Part shown: piece after piece, positions 43,401 through 56,553 of the stretch | How positions within the stretch are numbered: position 1 is the first letter of the stretch | Layout: every line of letters starts with the position of its first letter | Assembly: GCA_016490735.1 (NCBI GenBank) | Contig: JAEMWC010000023.1 | Location: 441,501 to 505,500 of the forward strand | Origin: Pachyseris speciosa | Lineage: Eukaryota > Cnidaria > Anthozoa > Scleractinia > Pachyseridae | Length of the DNA stretch: 64,000 nt | Direction of reading: 5' to 3' | Notes under the pieces: generated by a model | What the model saw: only the letters and a program-made list of their open reading frames with translations | What the model was told of the DNA's origin: nothing | The model's database searches: none | Position numbers and translations under genes: made by a program

Positions 43401-44543
43401 ACTTTATAGTCTCCCTTTTTACCATAAGACATATAGACAATTTAAGAGATCCCTTTCAAAGGCAAACAATTACCCTATAGAACTGCTGTTAAAAGTTTTT
43501 TTCGCTTTCAGTAGTTAGATTAGTATTTTTTGTTGTTAACCCCATATCATCGTGAAACCCAAACTTCCTACCAAACTTCCGACATGATCATCCTTACGGT
43601 AATTGAGCCTTCCAATTAAGCCTGTCATGGCGGTTTACAGTGCTTTAAATTGCCTTTCAAAAACTGATAGCTCTTGGATCCGTGTTACCCCCTTTAATAT
43701 TATCAAGATCAAACCGTTTTGAGCACAAAACTTCCTTCGGAATGTGACGTTTTACTGTTAGAGTTAGGATATTTTATATCCATTTTAGTTCAGTGGATGT
43801 CGTCTAACCAATGTCTACTGAGCAGAGCGTTCGTGACTGGTGTTGATGTACGACCTTTAATTAACAATATTTTTCAATAAAAACCAGAAAGCGAAAGGGA
43901 GCGTTTTGACATTCATTTCCTGTGACGTCCTTACAACATCAGCTTTCCCTTTATGACTTGTAAATATCGATATCACAATTTGTCTATCGTAGTATAGCAG
44001 AGCTAATCGAGTCGGGTAGAACAATAACGCAGGTATATCATACACATAAAGTTATTATAGAGCTAAAATTGACTGTAATGTCGGGAGACAACTTGGTGCT
44101 TGTCCCCCATTTTAAGTGATGAAGGAAAGCTCGATAACAAAAGGTTGGAAATGTTTGAAATTTGCGCGAAGCGCACCGCTCTGAAGCGTCCGTATGCGTC
44201 GCACTCCCTGAGCACTGAGTCTAATTATTTTAGACAGAGACAATTTTCATTTATAATGCAGTTATAATTCAGATTTTCTCAGTAGAGGCCATCTCCTGAT
44301 AGAATAAAACATACTCCTGAATCGTAACAAATATGTTCTTTTGTGAACTCTGTGTCGCATGTACACCAACTGTGCACCAATGATGTTTATCTTATCACCG
44401 GTACACAACACCTTCTCATTCTCTTATTGTCTTCTCTAGGTAACAAGAACCTGATTAAACACCATCCTATGTGGGCAAAATTGCTTCAGTTTTACGAAGA
44501 AAATCACTGCCTGGTGAATGAATCAGATTGTTCAACAAATTAA

Positions 44544-46000
44544 ATATCTAGTGGCTTTATTGCTTTCAGCCCACTAGGATGACTGAAGCATTTACTAAAA
44601 ATCATAGGTGTAATTACTGTTGTAGGTTGCTCTGATCAGTCTGGAAAATCTCTAACAACAAGAACAAGAATATTAAGAAATAAAAACAAATGGTTTCGCA
44701 GGAGTTTTTACAACCATCCACGAATACTGGACTCTAGCTTTACAAATTTCAATTGTAATTGACGAAGTGGAAGCCCAGTTTCCAAATATTTTGCAACACA
44801 AACTGCCTCATAAGGCCAAAAAGAGGTGTACTCAGTAGTGGAAAATAGGCCAGTTCGTCCTCTTTGAGTGAAAATGTAAAGCTTGTGGGATATGGTTGGA
44901 GTCACAAGGATACCTCACAAATTAATGTGATCTAGTGATTAGTGTGGCTTCAGCTTACCACATCACATTCATTTGTGAGATATCCCAGTTCTTCTTCTGC
45001 ACTTATCGAACACTGACTATGCCAACGGCAGTTGCCCTGTTTCCAGGTACCTTACCTACGTAAAAAGCAAATCTATCTAGTATCTTCTCGAAGCATCGCT
45101 TACTACTTCCAAACGTTTGATAGACACTCTCCAGGACAAATTGGAGACGTTCTTTTTGGCGGTTCACTGGCATGATAAGTAACTACCACACAGTGACTGA
45201 TAATAACCTGTGTTACATAAGTAATGTTAAATCTGACAGCAGGCAGTTGACGCATCATCACTGACGTCTTTTATTTTCATTCGTAGCATATGAACTTAAA
45301 GATTTAGGGAAAAGAGCAAACTAAAGTGTTTTGGACATTAAACTTTATCTATTTTCTGGCTAAGGATTTATTGTTCGCAGGTGATCGATTTGATCCCCTT
45401 CGCATATAAAACTTAACGCTTTAGCGATTTTAATTTTAATATTTTCGAATTCTAACTCCAAACATGTTTTGGAGACGTGTCCTTACGACCGCACAGTATA
45501 AAAATTAGGACACAAATACATAGATGATTTTCTGTGTATAAGTGCCACTTTTTACTATTTGTTTCCCTTGTAAGTCCCTGTTCAGTGATTTGACTTTGTA
45601 GTAGATGTTGCTATACGATAATTTATGGCATAGTTCTTATAAAGCTTTATAAGTTACGGAGTGGAATGCCATATATTCCATTCGTATCCATAGCGTATCC
45701 CACATACACACAGGTGTAAACCCGTTTGTATGAAAATTCTTGTTATTTAACCCTACTTAAACGTTTTGTATATGCGGTGAATCATTAGTAGCCAGTAAAG
45801 ACCTAAGAATAGAATTTAGTGTTTTGTAAATATTTTTTTCTTAGTGTCAACGGCTTCGTTAGTATATAAATAAAATCTTTTTTTCATAACACGAACAGTT
45901 TCACATCTTTCTTGCCCTCGGAATAAAAGGCTTTTAAAGGGCAACTCAGTTTTATACCGTTTCACCTCAACGTTATCTCTTGTTTTATCCTACCAGCGGT
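44544..46000. other. Host sequence downstream of the HELZ2-like pseudogene
   Basis: No gene was recognised. A hairpin at 44909-44990 (TCACAAATTAATGTGAT and ATCACATTCATTTGTGA) is the only structure seen. Confidence 0.4.
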
Positions 46001-46189
46001 TTCCTTGTTCAGTGACTTGTGCTGAACGTTTTTCTCATTTCAACTTTACCTTTCCTTTCCCCTTAACGGGAAATTAATCTTGTTTGCTTTACAATATTTC
46101 TTTTTCTTTTTCCTTGTTCAGTGACTTGCGCGGAAAGTTTTTCTCATTTCAACTTTACCTTTCCTTTCCCCTTAACGGAAAATTGATCT
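46001..46189. repeat. Tandem duplication, period 109 bp
   Basis: TTCCTTGTTCAGTGACTTG through the CCCCTTAACG block at 46001-46080 recurs at 46110-46189 with a few changes. Confidence 0.8.
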
Positions 46190-46648
46190 TTTTTCATATA
46201 TAATTACAGTCTTTCTCCTATAGCGCTCAGTGCGTATCTGTCCAAGAGTTGTTTCGCTACCTCATCGTAAGGGCTGTTTACATGGAGGGAGGGCGATCCT
46301 ACCACTAAGAAGTTTCTAGAAGGCGGACCATTCTAGCGCCATTTGCTTTTTGTTTTCCGTTAACATGCTAAAGGTTGTACTTGGACCTTTAGTGTTGTGA
46401 TCTTTCTAATGCTAGGATCTCTCTAGCGTTAGCATCTTCCTAGCTGGAAGATCCTAGCACCATATAAACTACCTTCGCTCGGGAGATCGTAGTACTAAAG
46501 GCTTAGCTCTACATGGCTTGTAATTTTCAGGTGTAAAGATTCCCCCACTATTCAGCTGTCGTTACATTAATTCGTTCTTAAACCGGCCCACATGTCTTCC
46601 TCCCTCTCATAAATGAATATCTTGCAACGACAGAAATATTCTGTACTT

Positions 46649-46912
46649 GCATGATCATGGCTTGCTGTTGTTGCAATTGAAAAATCCAGTTGCAAAGAGC
46701 TGCCAGTTATTAAAGCTAGCAAGGAGAGTACAAGGGTCCAAATTACATGGATTTTTTTTGTCGTCTACTATCCGGGCTTTCCTCCTCCACTTTGCATAGC
46801 TACCCCGTTGCATGATCATGGCTTGCTGTTGTTGCAATTGAAAAATCCAGTTGCAAAGAGCTGCTAGTTCATATTAAAGCTAGCAAGGAGAATAGAAGGG
46901 CCCAAATTACAA
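46649..46912. repeat. Direct duplication, about 100 bp, spaced 162 bp
   Basis: TGCATGATCATGGCTTGCTG to CAAATTACA occurs at 46649-46747 and 46811-46912 with small differences. Confidence 0.8.
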
Positions 46913-47954
46913 TGTTTGTTGTTGTTGTTGTTGACGTGCGCCGTCTGGCTTTCCTTCTTCACCATGTAACCACTCCGACCAAAATTTCTGCATGTAAACC
47001 AAACGTAAAGTTATTTCGCCTTCTAGGGTCTTCCTCTCTATCTCAGATCTCTGCATTGAGGCCAAATTTGGTAGACCTTTTGCACGTCCTTATGCACAAT
47101 GAGCTAGCAATTAAGTCACGAGAAAAACGCGACATTTTCTTACATTCATCCGGCTGATAACCCAAGAATTCTTAGGTTTTCAGCTCGTTCGTTTAGATGT
47201 TAGTGAAGAAGACTAGTCTGGCCAGCCGAAATGATTGTTTTCAAATATATTACGTTGTATCAACCTTTAATTGCGGCAGTCTTTGGACCTCTTATTGTCT
47301 ATTTTTCAAGTTTGGTTGATTAGTTCTCCTGTGAGATCCAACGTACAAGGAAGCATAATCTTCCTTCACGGTTTTTACAGTCTTTCAAGTTTTTATTGAT
47401 TTTGGAACTCTCTTTCCGAGTGGTTTATAAGGTACAAGGAAAAGGACATAGAGACGATCACTCGATCGTTACCTTGTTTGATATTAGCCAGTTTGAGCTT
47501 GAGTTTGTTCTTTTTTGCACTATTTACAAACATTTCTACATTACATGGGTAGAAAAGATAAGTCAGCAAACTAAATTACTCAAGTGATGTGCGCAGTGAC
47601 CAAAGCAGCTTAAGCTTTCGAGTTGGTCACTACCACGGACAATTTTTTGGCATGAACATGTACATTGGCTTTTAAAGAACAAATAAGGTAATATAATTAA
47701 AAGTGAAACAAGCTATATAAATGATACATAAATTGCATATTAGTATAAATCGTTTAGCCCTCTATCCCGAATGCTGTTCTCTGATTGGCTACGCTACTCG
47801 CTATCTATTCTGTGATAAATGGTGAGTAGCGATTGTCAACAAAATGCCGGCCGCTTCTTCGGGTTTTCGAAGTGTCTACAAGGAGAATTTAGATAATTTA
47901 CTTGTTTAGTTTTGAATGACTAGTAGATTTTCACTAAAACAATTAAATTATTCA

Positions 47955-48026
47955 CTCTCGATTTCTATCCGTGATAGCTGATTCGGGCTGCGCCCTCATC
48001 AGCTATCACGCGATAGAAATCTCGAG
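47955..48026. repeat. Imperfect palindrome with about 26-bp arms
   Basis: CTCGATTTCTATCCGTGATA and its inverse TATCACGCGATAGAAATCTC flank a GC-rich loop. Probably part of an inverted-repeat transposon whose outer ends I could not place. Confidence 0.6.
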
Positions 48027-48824
48027 CTCATAATCTAATTGTTAAATACAAAAAATACATTAGTTAATAATGAAAAAACTAACTGGCTATGGGCAGACTA
48101 CACTTGAGAGACAGATTGAGTATTTAGAAGATATATAGTTTGTATTGTTTATAAAAATGATTGTAAGAAATTTTTTTTTAATTCTAAGGGGATAGATTCC
48201 CAGATTTTTGATGCTACAAAAGAAAACCGGCGTAGCTGCATTCTATATCAGATTGTGCATTCTAAGCAAAATTCTTTCATTATTCGATTAGCATCCAGTC
48301 TACGGGCCGGGTTGTAACTTAAGTCAGCGGTCAGTCTCACGTTAATCTCGTGCTCAGATCTCACAAGGACAAGGGAAAGCGAGATCTGGTAAATTTCAAA
48401 AGCACGCTATTTTTCATTGGCGACCAGAAAAAAGGCTACCACAATCTAATCTATATTCTTATAACTTTTGGATGAAAGTTTCTTTTGCTATTTTAGCTTT
48501 TCAGGATTGACGTCCTCTAATCTAAAATTGTGTAGAATATCATCATTGAACAACATTTGTGGATAGAGAAATAAACTCCTTGGTTAATTCTTAATCTTGG
48601 ATTAGGCTTAATCGGCTTTCCAGCAACCCGGCCCAGATGTATTCTTCTTTTTCCATTCATCGCCCAAAATGGTGTGACTCATCCGGGACTTTTTCAAGGG
48701 GGCCGCGCGAGATTTGAAATGCACTAATGAGATAAGACACTCGCACAAAAGAGACATTGGCGTAGAGGCGACTACCAGCGCATATTTTAGTCGCATTTTG
48801 GAGTTACCTTTTCGCGCTTTCAAT

Positions 48825-49021
48825 GAGTTAGCATATGGCTTTTGTGAATGAGACCTCACTGAAGGAATCCAGACTTTATCGGGGCTTTTTCAAGCAATGG
48901 AAGTGGTTGGAAATTGTACTTGAATTCGGCCTATTTTGGGACTTTTGCGGTATAAGGAAATTATTCATAGCCGAATTTTCTCGTAGCAAGTCGCTCTTGT
49001 TAAGAGTTAGCATATGGCTTT
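48825..49021. repeat. 161-bp segment flanked by an 18-bp direct repeat
   Basis: GAGTTAGCATATGGCTTT occurs at 48825-48842 and 49004-49021. The length is typical of a retrotransposition duplication. The enclosed 48843-49003 has no tRNA boxes or tail that I can see. Confidence 0.5.
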
Positions 49022-49744
49022 GTTTCCTTGTTACTTAAAGAAGCTCCCTGTTAATTTCGGATGAAAAGAATAATTTAAAGTGGTTGGAAATCTCAACTTT
49101 GAATCTTTCCTGCTGACCTCGTAGGCTTGTTGCTGCCCAGCACTTGCATGACAATAGCTCGGGCTTGCTTTGAAATTCCCGCTAGAGTTTAATGTATTCA
49201 TGACTAAGCCTCCGTTAACAATAGGACATGCCGCAGCAATTGCTTGGGTCGGTATTTGGAACTGAGCGATCACAAATACCATCCAGTAGTGATGTGTAAA
49301 AGCCGGGCTCGTATCTCGCACGCTTTGACATGTTGCTCTAAACTGGTTACAAACAACTGAATACAGTGCTTGGATTAAAACGTTTATAATGCGTTCATTA
49401 TTAAAACCATAACAGTGATCAGAAAACAAAACAAAACAATGTTCACTCAGGCGTAAGACGCGTCGCCTGCTTTTTGCTTCTGTGACAGGCTTAGGATTTC
49501 ATCGTTTTACGACCTATATTCTTTTTAAAGTGCGCGATCCACGTATCGACTATCTGAAAGGATAAAGTGAAAGACTCCGTCTATAATTGAACTGCTTTGA
49601 CCGGTTGAGTTTTAAAAGTCGAAACCATGAAATACGCGCGAGTGTTCCGCACATCGTACTTGCCATTCGGCAACTCTTTATAAAAAGGAAGATAGTTTTG
49701 CAAGTAATTTTTGGCTACCGCGCTCAGACCATTCCAAGTATAAA

Positions 49745-49785
<41 letters not shown>

Positions 49786-49817
49786 GGAGTGAAACACGAA
49801 AATTTGGTTTATCAACG

Positions 49818-49848
<31 letters not shown>

Positions 49849-49986
49849 GGATTCGATTAGCTGACGTTTCGAGCGTTAGCCCTTCGTCGGAGCGAATCGA
49901 GGAATTGTGGGTTGTGTATGGTTTATATACAGGAAATGGAGCTACGCTATTGGTGGTAACATGGTAACGTGAAAAACATGAATAAA

Positions 49987-50483
49987 TTAATTGAATGAAA
50001 AGCGCTCGTTGATACCGTGGGGATTAAGAGTGCCAATTTGAAAGATCAGTTTTTGCTCGAGATTTTTACGGCTTTCCGTGGTACCTTGATGTAGGGAAAG
50101 GCCGGAGATCGACATGTGTTGTTTGGAATGGTTAGGGAGATTAAAATGCCGAGCGACAGGTTTGGATGCGTCTTTGTCATCTTTCTCAACATCACGAAGA
50201 TGTTCTCGGAATCGGTCACCTAGTCGTCTTCCTGTTTCGCCGATGTATAACTTTTTGCATAATGTGCAGGTTATGCAATAGATAACATTTGCGGAGGTAC
50301 ACGTGAAACGATCAGTGATCTTAACAGATCGCTTAGGGCCCGATATTTTGTCAGTGTTTTGAATGAAAGGACAAGTTTTGCATCGCGAGCGCGCGCATTT
50401 AAAAGTGCCAGGTTGTTCAGTCGTTTTGAATGCGCTTTTAACTAGAAAGTTACCTACATTTTTGTCGCGTTTGAATGAAATCA
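49987..50483 (-). pseudogene. Penelope-like GIY-YIG endonuclease fragment (left arm)
   Basis: This is the inverse of the right-arm frame, with stop at 49987-49989 and no start. The reverse transcriptase part is absent through 5' truncation. See the right arm for motifs. Confidence 0.85.
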
Positions 50484-50527
50484 GTGGTGGTTCCGAAAAG
50501 ATTCTAGCAGTTTCTGGATCAGATTTC

Positions 50528-51024
50528 TGATTTCATTCAAACGCGACAAAAATGTAGGTAACTTTCTAGTTAAAAGCGCATTCAAAACGACTGAACAACC
50601 TGGCACTTTTAAATGCGCGCGCTCGCGATGCAAAACTTGTCCTTTCATTCAAAACACTGACAAAATATCGGGCCCTAAGCGATCTGTTAAGATCACTGAT
50701 CGTTTCACGTGTACCTCCGCAAATGTTATCTATTGCATAACCTGCACATTATGCAAAAAGTTATACATCGGCGAAACAGGAAGACGACTAGGTGACCGAT
50801 TCCGAGAACATCTTCGTGATGTTGAGAAAGATGACAAAGACGCATCCAAACCTGTCGCTCGGCATTTTAATCTCCCTAACCATTCCAAACAACACATGTC
50901 GATCTCCGGCCTTTCCCTACATCAAGGTACCACGGAAAGCCGTAAAAATCTCGAGCAAAAACTGATCTTTCAAATTGGCACTCTTAATCCCCACGGTATC
51001 AACGAGCGCTTTTCATTCAATTAA
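50528..51024 (+). pseudogene. Penelope-like GIY-YIG endonuclease fragment (right arm)
   Basis: About 165 codons open from the inner edge of the arm to TAA 51022-51024, without an ATG at the start. Motifs: CARSRCKTCPFI, NVIYCITCTLCKKLYIGETG (the GIY-YIG type core, here with a Cys-rich linker characteristic of Penelope-like elements), RRLGDRFREHL, and ARHFNLPNHS. This is the C-terminal nuclease that nicks target DNA. Intact frame with the reverse transcriptase missing. Confidence 0.88.
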
Positions 51025-51162
51025 TTTGTTCATGTTTTTCACGTTACCATGTTACCACCAATAGCGTAGCTCCATTTCCTGTATATAAACCATACACAAC
51101 CCACAATTCCTCGATTCGCTCCGACGAAGGGCTAACGCTCGAAACGTCAGCTAATCGAATCC

Positions 51163-51193
<31 letters not shown>

Positions 51194-51228
51194 CGTTGAT
51201 AAACCAAATTTTCGCATTCCAAGTATAA

Positions 51229-53565
51229 CACGTCAAAATAAAAATTAAAATAAATAAGAAGAAGAGAATCTAGTTGCACACGAATTTGTCGACAATACAC
51301 TTTGTAAAGAGCGCGGCCGCCTTTATTAGGACGCCACTCTTTACTTTATCACACCTTGAGAATTACTTCACACATCAATCCCTTTCATTGACGGCCACCG
51401 ATTCTTTCACGAGAGAAGTCGGTTTTCCGAAAACTTAATCTCTTCAAATATTATTCCGCGCATGGAGAAAGTTGACACTGTAAGTAAATGTCGCGAAAGA
51501 CAATAGCATTCTGGCGATGTCCAACCGAAATGACCAGAAAATTTCTGTAACATTTGTCAAACAATGCTTGTCCCGGTCCGTTTTCGCGTGCTTTTCGATC
51601 GCTTTGACGGAAAAAGCCTGTACCATTGCAAGCGTTCCATTCCGACCGGTTTCCTCGTGCAGATGGCAAATGCTCCAGATCTCCCTTTCGCTTGGCCGCG
51701 GGAGATCTGGGTACGAGATTACAAGCAGGTTACAAGCGAAGAGATAGTTGAAGTTCTGGCAAATTTTAACAACATGATTATATATTATTCCTCATTGTGC
51801 TACTTAGTACATTCGATTGTTCCACTGAAAACAGAAGTCATACAATCAAACTACATACTTGTTAGTTAGTGTTGCGAGGGCAAGACTGAAAAGAATGTTG
51901 CAGTCTCTGTAAGGTAAGCGACGCCTAAGAATATTGTTATTTATATACCGGTGCTTAGTGTTTCGCTTCAATTGCGTTGCTTATAAATTTCTTTAACGAG
52001 ATCATCGAAGGGGTTATTAAACTTCTGTTGGGCTAGCTTCTTTCACAAGCTCAAAGGCCATCAAAACAGTTACCCAGATGAAAAGTTTAATGTGATGTGA
52101 AAAGCCTGCACCGCGTTACTTGCCCGCTGGAATAGGAGTACTGCTAGTATTAGTTGCTATTAGGTTTTTGTATTTCTTGTTTCACTTTCAGCCTTTGTCT
52201 GTCGTGGCCGCGGGGCTGTAGATATATACGTATAGTCTCTTTAGTCGCCAGAATCGAAGTATGCATGAGACTGAGTTGCTCTGTATTAACTGAACATTTT
52301 CAACTAAATTGATAGTCGGGCAGGCGAAGCAAGCACAGCAACAGAGCCACTCGACAAAATTAAAGCTAGAGATTTAACGAAACCTCACCACCTTCAACTC
52401 AATATCTACTGTCTCGTTTCATCCTTTTTTCAAATAATTGCTCAAAATTATGTTTTCCTTCCCAGTTAAATTGAATATAGACTGTCTCTAAGACCCTCAT
52501 CCAGAACGCAGGAGGATTCTTGTTTAGCGTTTCATTGCAACATTTACATAAACGTCCGGAAATACAACCACGAAGAATGTTCCACGGCGATGGTGGCTTG
52601 TTTACATGTATTTTTCTACGTTTTCTCCAGTAATCGTCAATTTTCTTCTGTAAAAATGTCCTTCCTTAACGTACGTATAACTAAGCTGAAATAATTCGTA
52701 GAGAAGACCGAAGAAGAGGGTCGCACGGTGAAGTTAGGCAGAAATGTACATAGCATGGCTGCCAACGTTCCGGCCCGAACGTCTCGTATTGTGTATGTTA
52801 ACCGTCGTCATGGGCAAACAATCAGTATGTAGTCAGTGAATGTCTAGTTTACCCTTGCCTCTAACAATGGGAAAAGTACGTGAACTTCACAAACAATCTC
52901 GAACCATAAATTTACGACGAAACCTAATTTTAAGGAAAAATTACATATGCCTCAGACATATCATCGTAGATTGCTCGGAATGTTCACCGTAAACCAGGGA
53001 GATGTCAGTAAACCTTGGCTAAAGTAATGTCTATAAGCGCATAATTTCTCAAGAATTGTAGTACTTATTTTAAATAAGAACTTAAGTTACCTTTTCCTCA
53101 TAGTTCCGTCTGTTTTATTCGAACAAAGCTGTTTTAGTCCCTGTCATTTACAAGGAATCGAATTGCATTCATAAATGTCTGTATTCACAATTATTAGTTT
53201 ATTAGAAACTACGACATGGGCTTTAATTTTTCGGCCCTCAATCGACAGAAAAATTTTTGTAATGACACCAAAGGCCGGTGAATCGAAATTCAGGCATAAC
53301 AAAGAAAATGGACTTGTCAGAAAACAAAACAAACTAAAATAACCGGATGAACATGAATAACAAATGATTTGAATATGCCTAGCGTAGCCTAAAGTGAAAG
53401 TCGTTTCGGGTCACTGAAATCCATCTACTTAGTGAATCGCATCTCTCACTGCACGGATACTAAAGAAATCAAGAGTGACTTAACTTGATAGCAGTAACAA
53501 CTGGAGACAGTTCTACAATCAAACTTTATGATTTTAGCGAAATGCGGGTACCATAGCCTCCAAAC
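51229..53565. other. Host sequence, no gene recognised
   Basis: Short frames only. No splice-flanked exon or repeat was recognised. Confidence 0.4.
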
Positions 53566-53739
53566 CAGGCGCGGATCCAGGATTTTGAAATGGGAGGTGA
53601 ATTTTTGTAATAATGTAATAGAACCAAAGCCTGGTTGAGGTGTTTGAGGGATACGAAAGAAAAAAAAAAAGAAAGAAGTGGGGCTCAGCAAAAGGGGGGT
53701 GAAAATTCACCCATTTCACCTCCCCTGGATCCGCGCCTG
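53566..53739. mobile_element. MITE with 16-bp perfect TIRs, 174 bp
   Basis: CAGGCGCGGATCCAGG at 53566-53581 is inverted at 53724-53739, and the next bases also match in part (TTTGAAATGGGAGGTGAA against TTCACCCATTTCACCTCC). No clear target duplication. Confidence 0.7.
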
Positions 53740-54875
53740 CTTTGGTAAGCTAAGCGAGGCGATTTTCTGGGAAAAATTAGCATCGGCACAGGAACCGTAA
53801 TTATATTCGTTTCCACCCTTATCGTTTGCTTGTGAGGCACAGTGAATAGCGAGCTCAAAACCCCAAAAATTGTTTAAAATATCACATACATGCAAACGTA
53901 TTAACATTCCCATGCGGGCTTTCCTATGTTAATGCACAAATCGTAATCGGAAAAGGGAAGAAGAGGTTGAGAAAATAGTAAAAACTTAAAATTAATTAAA
54001 AAGAAATTTCTGTAGCAAATGCTCCTCAAGCGATTTCTTAAAAGTTTTAAATTTCATGATGTTCTTCAGTTAGTTGTCTAAGGAGTTCCAAATCTTGCTT
54101 GCTGTATAGGAAAAGGTTCTTTGACGCATGCAGAACGATACTTGGGAATGTTTATCTCCGTACTATTTCTGGTGCAACTACTATAAATCTAGGGCGAAAC
54201 CCGGTTGTTCCGGTGGTAAATCAAATGGAACAGATTTTTCCACTGGACATTTTTCGAAAACAAGGTATACCTTCGGAGGAAGTCCTCTCTTCTCGTTTTC
54301 CTGTTCAGAGCGGAAAAAAGCAAAAAGCATGCGCGACCTCCGACCGAGCCCAAGACCCAGAAAATTGAAAAAAATGGCGATCTTTTAACTTTTGTATCTC
54401 ACAAATCACGATATGCTTCTGCAGGCATCCTGGTACGCAGCAATAATTATTCCATAAAAATAACTAGCTGTACATTTACCCTTCTTGTCCTGCAATTTTC
54501 TCAACGCTTTTTGAACTATAAAAATCGTTTTGAGGTCCTCGTTTCTCTCGCGGCATGAAAAGAGATCACTTTCGGAACCCCATTATTGTCATGGAGTGGC
54601 TATCTAAGCAAACTGCTGAATATCTAAGGTCGAGAACTCAACTGAGGGTAGGGAAGGAGTCGGTCTTCATTTTCTGAGTTTGCCAAAGTATCTCGTTCTT
54701 TGCCGGAGCGGGTTTTAAAATTGTTGTGCAAAAATTTAATTATCGTTCATTCAGTCAGGTAATCAACGCTTGGCGACATTTGGCTGCATTGAGGTCTTCC
54801 ATCAGGCAAATCCCTTTTAACATATGAAAACCACGATGAGCAAAATTTTAATCTTTCAAATGTGTTTTAAGAGCC

Positions 54876-56330
54876 TGTCTACGAGAGGTTCGAGAATTTT
54901 TGCAAATGGTCAGAAACAACTCCACCTCAAACTTTGTATGGTGAAAGGTAGTCAAGAACTAGTAATGAAATCGACATTGTGTTGTCCGCTGACAATAATA
55001 TGATCACCTGACAGCTGATTAAAAATTGACCTCCCAGGAAGCCATTTTGGCAAAACATTTTTTTTTTAATTTGCCAGCTTTGCGGGTCTGTCATCATTAC
55101 CCACATACAATTATCTCCAATCTAATAATGCCCTTTTGATATCTGGACCTCCCTATTTTAAAATACAACAATCTCCTTCAAAGGATCTTGCTTTAAAGCA
55201 GAGAAATGATTTGGAACAGAATGGTAGGTTTGGTGGACCTGAAAAACTGCCAATAATGACCAATTTCAATGGAAAATTTTGCTTCGAAGGATTCGCAATT
55301 TTTCATTAATTTGCATTGTCCAGTAGAGCCAAGGAGTTATATTTAGACAACATTGAAAAACTTTTGCGGGCAATTCACTGTAAGAGTACATTCAAGATTA
55401 TTCAATATTTGCAATTTCACAGTGTAGACGCATACGCTAATAGCCTTATGGGTAAAGAGTAGTCTGGCTTAAACAACATTAAAATGAAAGGACAACTGTA
55501 AAATAGTAATAGCAAGACTGACAAGTTACATTCATTATTGTCTGAAGCTCATTCTAGCTTCAAGTTATGCGTGGAGAGCTTTTCCAGAGCTAAAGTAGCA
55601 CGTTTCCCATCTCGCTCCTCACATCTTGTTTGCCAACGATCAGGTTGAATTTATATAATAATTTTAAGTAGAAATTGCTACATTAAATTACCTCTGTTCT
55701 CTTCTTTGTGTTTGGTACTTTGACCTTCCGTGGTTATCGAGAATCAGCAAGAACCTACAGGAACATCGCTTGCCCTTGCAACCCACAGAATGCGACTCCG
55801 TGTCTGCGTGACTTTTATTTGCGTGACGCCGCAGACATATTTCAAAGTACGGTAGATTATTTTTTCTGTTTTAACAGTAGAATATCAACTCATTTCCCAA
55901 GCATTTCACGAATTTTCAAACAAAATCTTTCAATGCAACTGATTATCTTACTATTTGCGACTGACGAAAGAAAATAATAATAAATAAACGAAATTCGATT
56001 ATTCGGCAAACTGTCAACCATAGCTGATTCTGAGGAAAGTGTTAATGCGGGAAGTCGTTTTCTTATTTCATTTAGTCCATTTTAGGGATAATTTAAAACT
56101 TTTGTGGTATTCTTACGTAGGAGTAAATAATAGCTGAGTCAGAGTGGCATTATATTCTGGATAAAAGAATGGACGGCGAGTCACATAACAACTGCAAGAT
56201 GCGTGTGAGGCCGCTGCAAAACCTCGACAGCAATTCAAATTACCCACCTACTTGCTAAGAAGCCCTATCAACGTTTCCTGCATAATCAAGAAAGCGGATT
56301 TTCTTGGAAGAAAGTTTTTGTTAATCTCCA
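54876..56330. repeat. Left arm of a divergent inverted duplication, about 1.45 kb
   Basis: The segment matches the reverse complement of about 60880-62470 in order, with visible point differences and indels. Shared marks: the CAAACTTTGTATGGTGAAAG block (54944), GGGCATTATTAGATTG-type block (55110), the NPQNATPCLRDF-encoding block (55780) and TTCTTGGAAGAAAGTT (56303). Ends are approximate. No gene recognised. Confidence 0.7.
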
Positions 56331-56553
56331 ATCATCCAGACCGAAATCGACCAACAAACGTCTTCCCCAGTCGGCGAGATAAGTGTATTAAATACGTCAT
56401 GTAATGCGTGAGATATGACGAAAATACAGCTACGCAAGTGTTCATAAATGTTATGATCGTTCACATATTCAGTCTTTAATCCGCAACTCAAACATACGAT
56501 TTTCATATATTCACGGGTATATTACGAACCAACAAAATGACCAGCTCCCAGTC

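Larger units (their letters stand above)
26286..44543 (+). pseudogene. HELZ2-like gene (RNB exonuclease plus UPF1-type helicase), decayed
   Basis: The order RNB then helicase matches HELZ2-type proteins. RNB part: AYGVVSDTKTPDIKIKGRV (exon to 26754), NHIICPHERQYVC (from 27045), the metal-binding SKDLDDAL, and HFTSPIRRYLDIQVHRLV. Helicase exons with GT/AG borders in phase: 36736-36918 (GTGKT Walker A), 37299-37582, 38282-about 38424 (VDECGMCMEPE), 41272-41416 (GDHKQLQP), 41939-42169, 42536-42695 (TPYREQ), 43193-43360 (VGLTRARKG), 44440-44543 (stop). Breaks: frameshifts near 27195, 27300, 28370 and 29810, stops at about 27481, 27627, 28213, 41963 and 42140, no GT donor after 38424, and a SINE in an exon. 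HELZ2-type proteins act in nuclear-receptor and antiviral pathways in vertebrates. The N-terminal helicase is not seen. Confidence 0.8.
49730..51228. mobile_element. Head-to-head pair of Penelope-like element 3' ends
   Basis: The 14-bp duplication CATTCCAAGTATAA (49730-49743 and 51215-51228) flanks an almost perfect inverted repeat: arms 49797-50483 and 50528-51214, both 687 bp, with a 44-bp spacer. I saw one mismatch by eye. Both arms encode the same GIY-YIG endonuclease end. The duplication treats the pair as one insertion. An extra 53 bp (49744-49796) lies only at the left. Both ends contain a hammerhead-like sequence. Confidence 0.85.
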
